Source: Priestia iocasae
GTDB lineage: Bacteria; Bacillota; Bacilli; Bacillales; Bacillaceae_H
Reading direction: 5' to 3'
DNA length: 64,000 nt
Assembly (NCBI RefSeq): GCF_016909075.1
Contig: NZ_JAFBFC010000001.1
Span: 372,001 to 436,000, forward strand
The translations under genes were made by a program, and so were the position numbers. Below, piece after piece: positions 27,808 through 36,415 of the stretch. The first letter of the stretch is position 1; every line of letters begins with the position of its first letter. The notes under the pieces are model-generated. The model ran no database searches, was not told the origin of the DNA, and saw nothing but the letters and a program-made list of their open reading frames with translations.

Positions 27808-28239
27808 ATGCCTACGCCTAGTATGGAAGATTACATTGAACAAATATACATGCTCATAGAAGATAAAGGATATGCACGTGTATCTGATATCGCTGAAGCA
27901 TTGGCAGTTCATCCCTCGTCCGTAACGAAGATGGTGCAGAAGTTAGACAAAGATGAATATCTAATTTATGAAAAGTATAGAGGGCTTATTTTAACACCAA
28001 AAGGAAAGAAAGTTGGTAAACGCCTTGTATATCGACATGAATTATTAGAACAGCTTTTACGTATAATCGGTGTAGATGAAAGTAACATTTATGAAGATGT
28101 TGAAGGAATTGAACATCATTTGAGTTGGAACGCAATTGATCGAGTTGGTGACTTGGTTCAATTTTTTGAAGAAGATGAAAAACGAATTGAAGCATTGCGT
28201 GCAATTCAAAAGCGAAATGAAGAAGAACAAACAACGTAA
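27808..28239 (+). CDS. mntR: manganese transport regulator MntR
   Basis: DtxR-family Mn(II)-dependent repressor of manganese uptake genes. The N-terminal winged helix runs about residues 5-70 ([23 protein letters not shown]). Metal-site positions D8, E11, the His in YRHELLEQ (near 76) and the EGIEHH cluster (near 99-104) fit the MntR binuclear site. Length 143, with no SH3 domain, as in MntR. ATG 27808 after TGGGGGAG. In B. subtilis mntR follows lipM directly; here nrdJ lies between them. Confidence 0.94.
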   Translation: MPTPSMEDYIEQIYMLIEDKGYARVSDIAEALAVHPSSVTKMVQKLDKDEYLIYEKYRGLILTPKGKKVGKRLVYRHELLEQLLRIIGVDESNIYEDVEGIEHHLSWNAIDRVGDLVQFFEEDEKRIEALRAIQKRNEEEQTT

Positions 28240-28240
28240 T

Positions 28241-28268
28241 AAAGCAGGCATGCGATGCCTGCTTTTTG
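28241..28268 (+). terminator. intrinsic terminator of mntR
   Basis: AAAGCAGGCAT / ATGCCTGCTTT hairpin followed by T, directly after the stop codon. Confidence 0.9.
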
Positions 28269-28340
28269 TTTTATATCATAAATTAAGAAACAAGAGACTA
28301 AAGATGTTAAAGGGGGCTGGAGAAGAGGGAGGGAACACAT

Positions 28341-29222
28341 GTGTATATAGACGGTGTGTTTTCTGGGGGTGGCATAAAAGGGTTTGCGTTAATAGGTGCA
28401 TTGCAAGCAATTGAAGAACGTGGAATTGTATTTAGAAGAATTGCTGGAACAAGTGCAGGGGCGATTATTTCATCGTTCATTATGGCTGGTTATACAAGTG
28501 ATGATATGATTGAGATGATGAATGAAATTGACTTAGAAATGTTTCTTGATACACGAACAAAATTCTTACCTTCTAAACTAACGAAGTGGCTATTTCTTTA
28601 TTGGAAACTAGGGTTGTATCGAGGTGAGAAGCTAGAAAAGTGGGTAAAAGAAAAGCTAGAGGCTCGAGGAATTCGAACATTTGGTGATTTACCACCTCAT
28701 TCCTTACGCATTGTAGCTTCAGATTTAACGAACGGAAAAATAGTTGTACTACCTGATGACTTGGAGCGCTATGGTATTTCTCCTGACACATTTTCAGTAG
28801 CAAAAGCAGTCAGAATGAGCTGCAGTATTCCTTATTTCTTTGAACCTGTGAAGCTACGAACAAGAAAAACGACTAGTATTATCGTTGATGGTGGCGTGTT
28901 GAGCAATTTTCCAATTTGGTTATTTGATGATGATAAACGTCCTAAAGTACGCCCTGTTCTAGGTGTAAAGCTGAGCTCAAAAGAAGAGGATGGCCAAGTC
29001 AATCATATTACAAACGCAATCGAGCTTTTTGGTGCATTATTTGAGACGATGAAAGATGCTCATGATGCTCGCTATATTTCAAGAAGACATGAGAAAAATA
29101 TTATCTTCATCCCTACTGATCATGTCCTAGCAACAGAATTTGTCTTAACTGATAAAAAAAAGGATGAGCTTATTGCATTAGGAAAGAAGCGAGGAACGGA
29201 TTTCCTAAAGAAGTGGTGTTAG
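28341..29222 (+). CDS. yqhO: patatin-like phospholipase family protein (YqhO)
   Basis: Patatin-fold serine hydrolase of 293 residues. The oxyanion glycine motif GGGIKG is at residues 9-14, the nucleophile Ser is in GTSAG near 36, and the catalytic Asp in VDGGVLSNFP near 183. The usual substrate is a phospholipid or lysophospholipid ester; the true one is not known. GTG start at 28341, seven bases after GAGGGAGG. Matches yqhO by position after mntR. Confidence 0.88.
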   Translation: MYIDGVFSGGGIKGFALIGALQAIEERGIVFRRIAGTSAGAIISSFIMAGYTSDDMIEMMNEIDLEMFLDTRTKFLPSKLTKWLFLYWKLGLYRGEKLEKWVKEKLEARGIRTFGDLPPHSLRIVASDLTNGKIVVLPDDLERYGISPDTFSVAKAVRMSCSIPYFFEPVKLRTRKTTSIIVDGGVLSNFPIWLFDDDKRPKVRPVLGVKLSSKEEDGQVNHITNAIELFGALFETMKDAHDARYISRRHEKNIIFIPTDHVLATEFVLTDKKKDELIALGKKRGTDFLKKWC

Positions 29223-29246
29223 TAAGTATCGAGATAAATGATATAG

Positions 29247-29297
29247 AAAAGCTCCATCATATTATCCCTTTCTAGTGGGAATGATGGAGCTTTTTTT
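29247..29297. terminator. bidirectional terminator between yqhO and yqhP
   Basis: AAAAGCTCCATCAT / ATGATGGAGCTTTT stem, with an inner TCCC / GGGA pairing, between convergent genes. Confidence 0.9.
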
Positions 29298-29706
29298 AAA
29301 AGAATGCTCTATTTTTCTTTTTGCCTTTTTTTCCTTCAATAACTGTTAAATGCGCATTGCTTTTTTTCTTTTTAGGCGTTGTCGATTTTGATGACAATTT
29401 TGAATTTGGTTGCTTAGTTCCTTTTTTCATTGTACTGTATGGACTCACTTCGACTTTCGATTGTCCGCGTCCTTTCAGACGACGTTTAGACTGTTTGACA
29501 GCTCGAAGATAATCCTTGTCTTGACCTTTCGTTTGTGAAGGGCGTAAGACAAAACGGTATAACAAGTAAAACAAAATGAAAAACAGAAATACATAGCCAG
29601 CTTGACGTAGTAAGCTAGTTGGATTGGTAAAGAGTGTATAGATAAAACCAAAAGCACCTAGCCCAAACAACACATATAAAAGTGGTTTGATGAACGAACG
29701 TCTCAT
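29296..29706 (-). CDS. yqhP: YqhP (SA1362-like) membrane protein
   Basis: 136-residue protein with two N-terminal membrane helices (FIKPLLYVLFGLGAFGFIYT and AGYVFLFFILFYLLYRFVL). A very basic, lysine- and serine-rich cytoplasmic tail ends KKGKKKNRAFF. The function is unknown. ATG 29706 is chosen because AGGAGGTG ends six bases before it; a GTG at 29715 overlaps that site. Confidence 0.83.
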   Translation of the reverse strand: MRRSFIKPLLYVLFGLGAFGFIYTLFTNPTSLLRQAGYVFLFFILFYLLYRFVLRPSQTKGQDKDYLRAVKQSKRRLKGRGQSKVEVSPYSTMKKGTKQPNSKLSSKSTTPKKKKSNAHLTVIEGKKGKKKNRAFF

Positions 29707-29742
29707 TTTGTTCACCTCCTAAATTGTTAACACACCTAACGA

Positions 29743-30687
29743 TTACACGACTTTATCCTCAGTGGTTGAAGAACTGCTTTCTTCCACTTTTAAGAGTTCT
29801 TTAAATGAAGCAATTGCTACTTCTACTTGCTTATCGTCCGGTTCTTTTGTTGTAAGTAACTGTAACCATAATCCAGGATATCCCAAAAAGCGAAGAACAG
29901 GAATATCGCGCACTTTATTTGTCAGTTGTAATACCTCAAACGAAATGCCGATTACAACAGGAATTAAAGCTAGACGATTAACAATTCTCACCCACAGTGG
30001 ATCAGTGGGAACTAATAAGTAAACAAACACGCCAACAAGAACAGTGAAAATAATAAAGCTACTACCACAACGATAGTGTAAGCGTGAATGAGATTGAACA
30101 GATTCAATTGTTAATTCAGCATTATTCTCATACGCATTAATAACCTTATGTTCGGCACCATGATATTGGAAAACTCTTTTTATGAGCGGCGTTTGAGATA
30201 TTGCATAAATATAGATAAGCAATAAAAGAAGTTTAAATAATCCTTCAATTAAAATCTGAGCAAGATTAGAGGAAAAAACAGGTCGCGTCAATTCAGCTAA
30301 AAACACTGGAATGAGTGTAAATAATACTTTCCCAAATAAAAAGGATAGTACACCAATCGTAGCTACACCTAAAATTAAGGTAAGCTTTGATTCTTTCTTT
30401 TCCTCCTCAAGGCGGTAATCTTCATCTGGATGTAAATCATATCGCTCAGATGAAAAGTTTAAATGCTTTGTACCATTCATGCTTGCCTCAATGATAGCTG
30501 CAATTCCACGGAGAAATGGAACTTTCTTTAACGTGGTTAGTAGCTTATTGGACTTTCGAGATGAATGGAAAAATTCAATAGAGTCATCTTTTCGGCGAAT
30601 GGCAGTAACAGCTTTCGTTTTTCCACCAAACATAACGCCTTCCATAACAGCTTGCCCGCCGTACGCAGGCTTTTTTAATTCAGACAT
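29743..30687 (-). CDS. yqhQ: DUF1385 membrane protein YqhQ
   Basis: 314-residue polytopic protein with the family opening PAYGGQAVMEGVMFGGK, several central membrane segments, and the conserved YHGAEHKVINAYE motif near residue 180. That His/Glu-rich loop suggests metal binding, but no activity is established. I start at ATG 30687, since the in-frame GTG 12 bases upstream lacks a better ribosome site. Position matches yqhQ, next to yqhP on the same strand. Confidence 0.87.
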   Translation of the reverse strand: MSELKKPAYGGQAVMEGVMFGGKTKAVTAIRRKDDSIEFFHSSRKSNKLLTTLKKVPFLRGIAAIIEASMNGTKHLNFSSERYDLHPDEDYRLEEEKKESKLTLILGVATIGVLSFLFGKVLFTLIPVFLAELTRPVFSSNLAQILIEGLFKLLLLLIYIYAISQTPLIKRVFQYHGAEHKVINAYENNAELTIESVQSHSRLHYRCGSSFIIFTVLVGVFVYLLVPTDPLWVRIVNRLALIPVVIGISFEVLQLTNKVRDIPVLRFLGYPGLWLQLLTTKEPDDKQVEVAIASFKELLKVEESSSSTTEDKVV

Positions 30688-31009
30688 GTAAAACACCAAC
30701 CTAAACTCATACTAGTTACCCTTATTATTCTATATTCTACAGTAATTTCAAATAAACCTCTAGGTAGATGTATGTTATCTATTGTAGCCAATATTTTAAA
30801 TTACCACACATTTGTTTTCAATATTTTCCACCTGTGATTTTTAGGTATGGCTTGCTTGTTTTGTTCGTTAGTCATCTGAAACGTCGTCATCCTTGTTTTC
30901 TTATATTTACAAGTACATTTCTGGCCATTATATGGCTGAAATAGAAGTGGTAAAAAATGAAATAAAAATAAATAGATGAGCTCATACTAATCGATAGAGG
31001 TGAGATAAC
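30688..31009. other. intergenic region between divergent yqhQ and yqhR
   Basis: AT-rich divergent promoter region without a reading frame of note. One short exact inverted repeat, GCCAT-TAT-ATGGC at 30924-30936, lies about 75 bases before the yqhR start and could be an operator. Nothing else is recognisable. Confidence 0.4.
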
Positions 31010-31531
31010 ATGGCAGATCAAACAAAAGAAAGTAATGAAATGAGTCAACAACAAAATAAAGGAAATGAAGAAGCATCATTTCTAGCCAAGACAGCCATTA
31101 TCGGATTGGTAGGGGGCATTTTGTGGAGTTTTGTTGGTTACTTATCCTATTTGTTTAATTTTAGTGAAGTAAGTCCATCTATGATTTTGCAACCATGGGT
31201 TTTGGGAGCTTGGAAAGAGACGTGGATAGGAACGGTTGTGAGTATTCTTCTTCTTGGTGTGTTATCAATTGTTGTTGCTCTACTTTATTATGCTGTCTTA
31301 AAACGATTCAAATCAATGTGGGTAGGAATTGGTTATGGATTGTTGTTATGGGCACTTGTGTTTTTTGTGTTGAACCCTATTTTTCCAAATGTAAAGTCAA
31401 TATGGGAATTAGAAGTGAACACAATTATTAGTACAGTTTGTGTGTACATTTTGTATGGTGTGTTTGTTGGATATTCTATTTCATTTGAGGCAGCCGAGAT
31501 TGAGACGAAAAGCCATTCATCGAACGCTTAA
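31010..31531 (+). CDS. yqhR: YqhR family four-span membrane protein
   Basis: 173 residues: a polar N-terminal 30 residues rich in Gln, Glu and Asn, then four hydrophobic segments (about 35-55, 72-98, 105-125 and 135-155). It matches YqhR by position between yqhQ and aroQ; the function is unknown. The ATG at 31010 follows GAGGTGAG. Confidence 0.85.
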   Translation: MADQTKESNEMSQQQNKGNEEASFLAKTAIIGLVGGILWSFVGYLSYLFNFSEVSPSMILQPWVLGAWKETWIGTVVSILLLGVLSIVVALLYYAVLKRFKSMWVGIGYGLLLWALVFFVLNPIFPNVKSIWELEVNTIISTVCVYILYGVFVGYSISFEAAEIETKSHSSNA

Positions 31532-31675
31532 AAGTGACCTAAATGGTAAGACAGGTATTTGGTTTAAGGGAAGTGTAAATAGAAGTTTTGGTTTATTGTA
31601 TGGTAGAATGTTCTAAGTAATGAACATTCTTTTTCTACTTTTCAGAAAAAGTCAGTTGGTTGAGGGAGAGGGAAT

Positions 31676-32119
31676 ATGAAAAAAGTTTTAATCATCAATG
31701 GTCCTAATTTAAATCGTTTAGGCTTACGCGAGCCAGGGATTTATGGACATGAAACATTACAAACCTTAGAACAACATGTAAAAGCGTTTGGTGAAAAGCA
31801 ACAAATCGAAATTGAATGTGTTCAATCAAATCATGAAGGTGTGTTAATTGATCACATTCATGCAGCTGATACAACATTTGATGGAATTGTGATGAATCCT
31901 GGAGCATTTACTCATTATAGCTATGCCATTAGAGATGCGATTGCAAGTATTTCAATCCCGGTAATTGAAGTACATATCTCTAATGTACATGCTCGTGAGG
32001 AATTTCGACATCATTCAGTTACGGCTCCTGTCACCGCTGGGCAAATTGTAGGATTAGGATTACAAGGGTATGAGTTAGGCATATTAGCACTTTTAAAGTT
32101 AAAAGAGGGGGAATCATGA
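31676..32119 (+). CDS. aroQ: type II 3-dehydroquinate dehydratase
   Basis: Converts 3-dehydroquinate to 3-dehydroshikimate in aromatic biosynthesis. Signature pieces are the N-terminal INGPNLNRLGLREPGIYG with the catalytic Tyr, QSNHEGVLID near residue 52, NPGAFTHYSYAIRDA near 76, and VHISNVHAREEFRHHS near 101 with the catalytic His. Length 147. Its stop overlaps the start of the downstream peptidase gene. Confidence 0.96.
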   Translation: MKKVLIINGPNLNRLGLREPGIYGHETLQTLEQHVKAFGEKQQIEIECVQSNHEGVLIDHIHAADTTFDGIVMNPGAFTHYSYAIRDAIASISIPVIEVHISNVHAREEFRHHSVTAPVTAGQIVGLGLQGYELGILALLKLKEGES

Positions 32120-33177
32120 TGAAAGTAGCGAAGCTTCGTGAACAGTTTGCTTCATTAAATATTGATGGGATGTTAATAACGAGCGCGTATAATCGTCGTT
32201 ATGTAACAAATTTTACTGGTAGTGCAGGTGTAGCGATTATTTCTAAAGATCGAGCTGTATTTATTACAGATTTTCGTTATATGGAACAAGCTGGTGAGCA
32301 AGCAGAAGGCTTTGAAATTGTTCAGCATAAGGGAGCTCTTGTGGATGAAGTAGGGCGCGTTGCAGCTGAGTTAGGAATTAAGCGTCTTGGGTTTGAACAA
32401 GATCATATGATGTATTCTCAATTTAAAATCTATGAACAAAAAGTTGATGGAGAGCTTGTACCTGTCTCAAATACCATTGAAAAGTTACGCTTGATTAAGA
32501 GCGACTCAGAGATTAAGATATTAAAGGAAGCTGCAAAAATTGCGGATGCAGCATTTGAACATATTTTGACGTTCATTCGCCCTGGTGTAACAGAATTAGA
32601 AGTTTCTAACGAACTAGAATTCTTTATGAGAAAGCAAGGTGCATCATCTTCTTCGTTTGATATCATTGTTGCATCTGGTTATCGTTCAGCTTTACCGCAC
32701 GGTGTTGCAACCGATAAAATCATTGAAAAAGGTGAACTTGTTACGCTAGATTTTGGAGCATATTATAAAGGTTATTGCTCGGATATTACGCGTACATTGG
32801 CGGTAGGAGAAGTAAGCGATGAGTTAAAGAACATGTATGACATCGTATTACAAGCTCAATTAAAAGGTATGAATGGTATAAAACCAGGCATGACAGGTAA
32901 AGAAGCAGATGCGTTAACTCGTGACTATATCACAGCTAAAGGATATGGTGAGTATTTTGGTCATTCTACGGGTCATGGACTCGGAATGGAAGTGCACGAA
33001 AGTCCTTCATTATCATTGAAGTCTGATACAACGTTAGAACCAGGAATGGTTGTTACGGTAGAACCAGGTATCTACATAGCAGGTCTTGGCGGTGTTCGAA
33101 TTGAAGATGACACAGTCATAACAAAAGACGGGAATGAGTCGTTAACATATTCAACAAAAGAGTTGATTATTTTATAA
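32116..33177 (+). CDS. yqhT: Xaa-Pro aminopeptidase (M24B)
   Basis: Pita-bread-fold metallopeptidase that removes an N-terminal residue preceding proline. Metal ligands are seen in LDFGAYYKGYCSDITRT (two Asp), GHSTGHGLGMEVHE (His), VEPGIY (Glu) and VRIEDD (Glu). Length 353 with the usual creatinase-like N domain. ATG 32116 or 32119; both follow GAGGGGG. It forms a coupled aroQ-yqhT-efp cluster. The link to EF-P, which handles polyproline stretches, may be meaningful. Confidence 0.93.
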   Translation: MMKVAKLREQFASLNIDGMLITSAYNRRYVTNFTGSAGVAIISKDRAVFITDFRYMEQAGEQAEGFEIVQHKGALVDEVGRVAAELGIKRLGFEQDHMMYSQFKIYEQKVDGELVPVSNTIEKLRLIKSDSEIKILKEAAKIADAAFEHILTFIRPGVTELEVSNELEFFMRKQGASSSSFDIIVASGYRSALPHGVATDKIIEKGELVTLDFGAYYKGYCSDITRTLAVGEVSDELKNMYDIVLQAQLKGMNGIKPGMTGKEADALTRDYITAKGYGEYFGHSTGHGLGMEVHESPSLSLKSDTTLEPGMVVTVEPGIYIAGLGGVRIEDDTVITKDGNESLTYSTKELIIL

Positions 33178-33196
33178 AATATAGGAGGATTTCTTC

Positions 33197-33754
33197 ATGA
33201 TTTCAGTAAACGATTTTCGTACAGGTTTAACAGTAGAAGTAGACGGAGGTATTTGGCGCGTTGTTGATTTCCAACACGTAAAGCCAGGTAAAGGTGCAGC
33301 GTTTGTTCGTTCAAAATTACGTAATCTACGTACAGGAGCGATTCAAGAAAAAACATTCCGTGCAGGTGAAAAAGTAGGAAGAGCTCAAATTGATAACCGC
33401 AAAATGCAATATTTATATGCAAACGGTGACCAACACGTATTTATGGATACGGAGTCTTATGAGCAAATTGAATTACCAGGAACTCAAATTGAGTACGAAT
33501 TAAAATTCTTAAAAGAAAACATGGAAGTATCAATTATGATGTATCAATCAGAAACACTTGGTGTTGAACTTCCAAACACAGTTGAATTAACTGTAACAGA
33601 AACAGAACCAGGCATTAAAGGTGACACAGCTTCAGGTGGTACAAAACCAGCTATTCTTGAAACTGGCTTAAGTGTACAGGTGCCATTCTTCATTAACGAA
33701 GGCGATGTACTTGTTATTAATACTACAGAGTCAAGCTACGTGTCACGCGCATAA
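33197..33754 (+). CDS. efp: translation elongation factor P
   Basis: EF-P relieves ribosome stalling at consecutive prolines. 185 residues with three beta-barrel domains. The tip loop of domain I reads [12 protein letters not shown]; Lys in PGKG is the position modified in several species. The C-terminal signature [17 protein letters not shown] is present. ATG 33197 after TAGGAGG, 19 bases from yqhT. Confidence 0.97.
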   Translation: MISVNDFRTGLTVEVDGGIWRVVDFQHVKPGKGAAFVRSKLRNLRTGAIQEKTFRAGEKVGRAQIDNRKMQYLYANGDQHVFMDTESYEQIELPGTQIEYELKFLKENMEVSIMMYQSETLGVELPNTVELTVTETEPGIKGDTASGGTKPAILETGLSVQVPFFINEGDVLVINTTESSYVSRA

Positions 33755-33760
33755 TAAATG

Positions 33761-33803
33761 AAAGCCTCCTAATAGGGACTCCCTATTAGGAGGCTTTTTT
33801 TAT
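33761..33803 (+). terminator. intrinsic terminator of efp
   Basis: Long near-perfect hairpin AAAGCCTCCTAATAGGGA / TCCCTATTAGGAGGCTTT followed by a T run. Confidence 0.93.
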
Positions 33804-33954
33804 TTTTAAAGGTATGTTAAAGAATGAATCTCCTAACTATTGGTGCTAACTATATCTATCACAGCATAGGTTGTACTAGAATTACCTTTTTTGTTCAACA
33901 CACCTAACAATGATCGAAACGAAGCTAGATAGACTACTTATAGGAGAGGACGAT

Positions 33955-34236
33955 ATGAAGCAGTGGTTAGAAACAATAAATGGCTCTGTTTTAATAATGG
34001 CTTGTTTACGTTTTGTTTCTTCATTTATTGAGTTAACAGTCGCCGTTTTAATTTTAATGAACAATGATGTGAAAAAAGCCTTGATGTTTAATGGATTATT
34101 AGCACTTGTTGGCCCATTTATTATGATTGCATCTTTTACAATTGGGCTCGTATCTGTCGCGGATCAGTTATCGTTTGCAAAACTTGCTTTTATAGTGATA
34201 GGGGTACTTTTTATTTTAATCGGTATTTTTAAGTAG
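33955..34236 (+). CDS. yqhV: YqhV family (DUF2619) membrane protein
   Basis: 93 residues beginning MKQWLETINGSVLIMACLRF, with three hydrophobic helices. The family lies just before spoIIIAA in Bacillus and its function is not established. The ATG at 33955 follows AGGAGAGGACGAT; an open extension upstream to 33910 has no ribosome site. Confidence 0.85.
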   Translation: MKQWLETINGSVLIMACLRFVSSFIELTVAVLILMNNDVKKALMFNGLLALVGPFIMIASFTIGLVSVADQLSFAKLAFIVIGVLFILIGIFK

Positions 34237-34312
34237 CGTGTTAAGAGACAAGTCATAAAGTAAACAAGCTCGCATACATTTTAACTAATGAAAAAAATGC
34301 GAGGGGATTCGT

Positions 34313-35251
34313 ATGTTACAAGAAGTGATGCAAGTGTTACCGAAGTCAATAGAAGAAGCAGCCTCTAGGTATATCCATTCGTCAGCTAATTACTTAGAAG
34401 AGATTCGAATCCGTGTTGATCGACAAATTGAGTTCATTGTAAATAATCGACCCTACTTTCACCCCTATATCGCCACAAAGGAAGATGCGCTGTTCATCCT
34501 TAATAAGCTTAGCCATTTTTCCATTTATATGATTGAAGAGGAGTTAAAGAAAGGTTACGTGACAATTGAAGGTGGTCATCGAGTTGGTTTAGCAGGAAAA
34601 GTCATTACAGAGAACGGACGAGTGAAAGTCATTCGAGACGTAACGTCTTTTAACATTCGAATTGCTAAACAGAAAATAGGCATTGCTAATAAGTTAATTC
34701 CATTTTTACATGAGCGTAAGTGGATGAATACAGTACTAATTGGTCCTCCACAAACAGGAAAAACAACAATGGTAAGGGATTTAGCGCGAATTATGAGCCT
34801 TGGCGTAGCAGAACAACGTATTCAACCAGTAAAAGTAGGGATTGTAGATGAACGTTCTGAAATAGCAGGATCTGTAAAAGGAGTGCCTCAACATACATTT
34901 GGTACAAGGTTAGACGTGCTAGACAGTTGTCCTAAAGCCGAAGGTATGATGATGATGATTCGATCGATGAGTCCAGACATTATTGTTGTAGATGAAGTAG
35001 GCAGGCAAGAAGATTGTGATGCGGTACTAGAAGCTGTGAATGCGGGTGTGCATGTTGTTATGACTGTACATGGATATGACATTGAAGATTTAAAAAAGCG
35101 GCCAACAATAAGAGAACTATTAAATTTAGAAGTATTTCAGCGATTTATTGTTTTATCAAATCAAAATGGACCAGGAACCATTAAAACGATTTATAACGAA
35201 GCACATAAGCGAATCTATACTCAGCAAGCTGTAGAAGGTGATGTTATATGA
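34313..35251 (+). CDS. spoIIIAA: stage III sporulation ATPase SpoIIIAA
   Basis: Secretion-type ATPase of the mother-cell to forespore SpoIIIA-SpoIIQ channel. Walker A is GPPQTGKTT near residue 144, Walker B region DIIVVDEVGRQED near 222. Length 312. First gene of the eight-gene spoIIIA operon, which in B. subtilis is read by the mother-cell factor sigma-E. The stop overlaps spoIIIAB by four bases. Confidence 0.95.
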   Translation: MLQEVMQVLPKSIEEAASRYIHSSANYLEEIRIRVDRQIEFIVNNRPYFHPYIATKEDALFILNKLSHFSIYMIEEELKKGYVTIEGGHRVGLAGKVITENGRVKVIRDVTSFNIRIAKQKIGIANKLIPFLHERKWMNTVLIGPPQTGKTTMVRDLARIMSLGVAEQRIQPVKVGIVDERSEIAGSVKGVPQHTFGTRLDVLDSCPKAEGMMMMIRSMSPDIIVVDEVGRQEDCDAVLEAVNAGVHVVMTVHGYDIEDLKKRPTIRELLNLEVFQRFIVLSNQNGPGTIKTIYNEAHKRIYTQQAVEGDVI

Positions 35252-35760
35252 AGGTATTTGGAGCCATTTTTATTTTGCTTGCATCGACATGGACGGGCTT
35301 TGAAATGGCAAAGCAACTAAGTGAGCGTCCGAGGCAATTACGACAGCTGAAAGCGGCACTACGTTCATTAGAAGCGGAAATTATGTATAGTCATCGACCA
35401 CTACATGAAGTATCTTTGCTTTTATCCTCGCAAATGCCAAAGCCGTTGTCATGGCTATTTAAACAATTTGCAACCAAGCTGCAAAAAGGAGATCAAAACG
35501 TCAAGCAGTGTTGGGATGACAGCATTGATGAAGTGTGGAAAATGACAGCCTTTAAACAAGGTGAGCTAGAAGTATTAAAACAGTTTGGTGAAACGTTAGG
35601 TCAACACGATCGCTATTCACAACAAAAACACATTATGTTAGCGCTGAATCATCTTGAAAGAGAAGAAAGTGATGCAATTGAGAGACAGCATCGATATGAA
35701 AAAATGGTAAAGAGCTTAGGATTTCTTTCAGGGTTACTACTAGTCATCCTATTGATGTAG
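35248..35760 (+). CDS. spoIIIAB: stage III sporulation protein SpoIIIAB
   Basis: 170-residue membrane protein. It has an N-terminal helix (VFGAIFILLASTWTGFEMA), a helical GspF-like cytoplasmic part, and a C-terminal hydrophobic helix (LGFLSGLLLVILLM). It is coupled to spoIIIAA by a four-base ATGA overlap. Confidence 0.94.
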   Translation: MKVFGAIFILLASTWTGFEMAKQLSERPRQLRQLKAALRSLEAEIMYSHRPLHEVSLLLSSQMPKPLSWLFKQFATKLQKGDQNVKQCWDDSIDEVWKMTAFKQGELEVLKQFGETLGQHDRYSQQKHIMLALNHLEREESDAIERQHRYEKMVKSLGFLSGLLLVILLM

Positions 35761-35778
35761 TGATTGGAGGATAACAGA

Positions 35779-35985
35779 ATGAGTGTAGATATGAATACAA
35801 TTTTTCAAATTGCTGGTATTGGGATTGTTGTAGCGTTTCTTGTAACAGTACTAGAGCAGATGGGGAAGAAAGATTACGCAAATTGGGTTACGTTAATGGG
35901 CTTTATTTACATTTTATTTATGGTAGCTTCCATCGTTGAAGACTTGTTTAAAAAAATTAAAGCAGTCTTTTTGTTTCAAGGCTAA
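35779..35985 (+). CDS. spoIIIAC: stage III sporulation protein SpoIIIAC
   Basis: 68-residue two-span membrane protein beginning MSVDMNTIFQIAGIGIVVAF and ending KKIKAVFLFQG, highly typical of SpoIIIAC. I use the ATG at 35779, seven bases after GGAGGA; an upstream in-frame start would overlap that site. Confidence 0.95.
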   Translation: MSVDMNTIFQIAGIGIVVAFLVTVLEQMGKKDYANWVTLMGFIYILFMVASIVEDLFKKIKAVFLFQG

Positions 35986-35999
35986 AGGAGGGATTAGCG

Positions 36000-36389
36000 A
36001 TTGAGATCATCCAAATTGTTGGCTTAGGATTAGTCGCGACGTTTTTAGCGTTAATTGTAAAAGAACAAAAACCCTCCTTTGCGTTTTTACTCATTGTATT
36101 TGTTGGCTGTGTTATCTTTTTGTTTCTAATTGATCAAGTATATGAAATCATTCGTATGGTTGAGAGGCTATCTGTAAATGCACATGTGAACATGATTTAT
36201 GTTGAAACAATATTAAAGATTATTGGGATTGCGTACATTGCAGAATTTGGTGCACAAATTACAAAAGATGCTGGTCAAGGGGCAATCGCTTCAAAGATTG
36301 AGCTCGGAGGGAAAATTCTCATTCTAGCCATGGCCATCCCAATTTTAACCGTCATTATTGAAACCATCATCTCAATGCTACCAACCTAA
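36000..36389 (+). CDS. spoIIIAD: stage III sporulation protein SpoIIIAD with an apparent AUU start
   Basis: 129-residue multi-span membrane protein of the SpoIIIA channel. Family-like sequence (EIIQIVGLGLVATFLALIV) begins at the codon after 36000. There is no ATG, GTG or TTG in this frame between the spoIIIAC stop at 35985 and residue 41. The codon at 36000 is ATT, seven bases after the perfect ribosome site AGGAGGG (35986-35992), so an AUU start is the best reading. The alternative, ATG 36120, would delete the first membrane helix. Confidence 0.85.
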   Translation: MEIIQIVGLGLVATFLALIVKEQKPSFAFLLIVFVGCVIFLFLIDQVYEIIRMVERLSVNAHVNMIYVETILKIIGIAYIAEFGAQITKDAGQGAIASKIELGGKILILAMAIPILTVIIETIISMLPT

Positions 36390-36415
36390 AAACATTTATA
36401 TCATGGGGTGACAAA

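Noticed and set aside
36120-36389. spoIIIAD starting at ATG 36120
   Set aside because: It would lose about 40 conserved residues including a membrane helix and has no ribosome site, whereas AGGAGGG lies correctly before ATT 36000.
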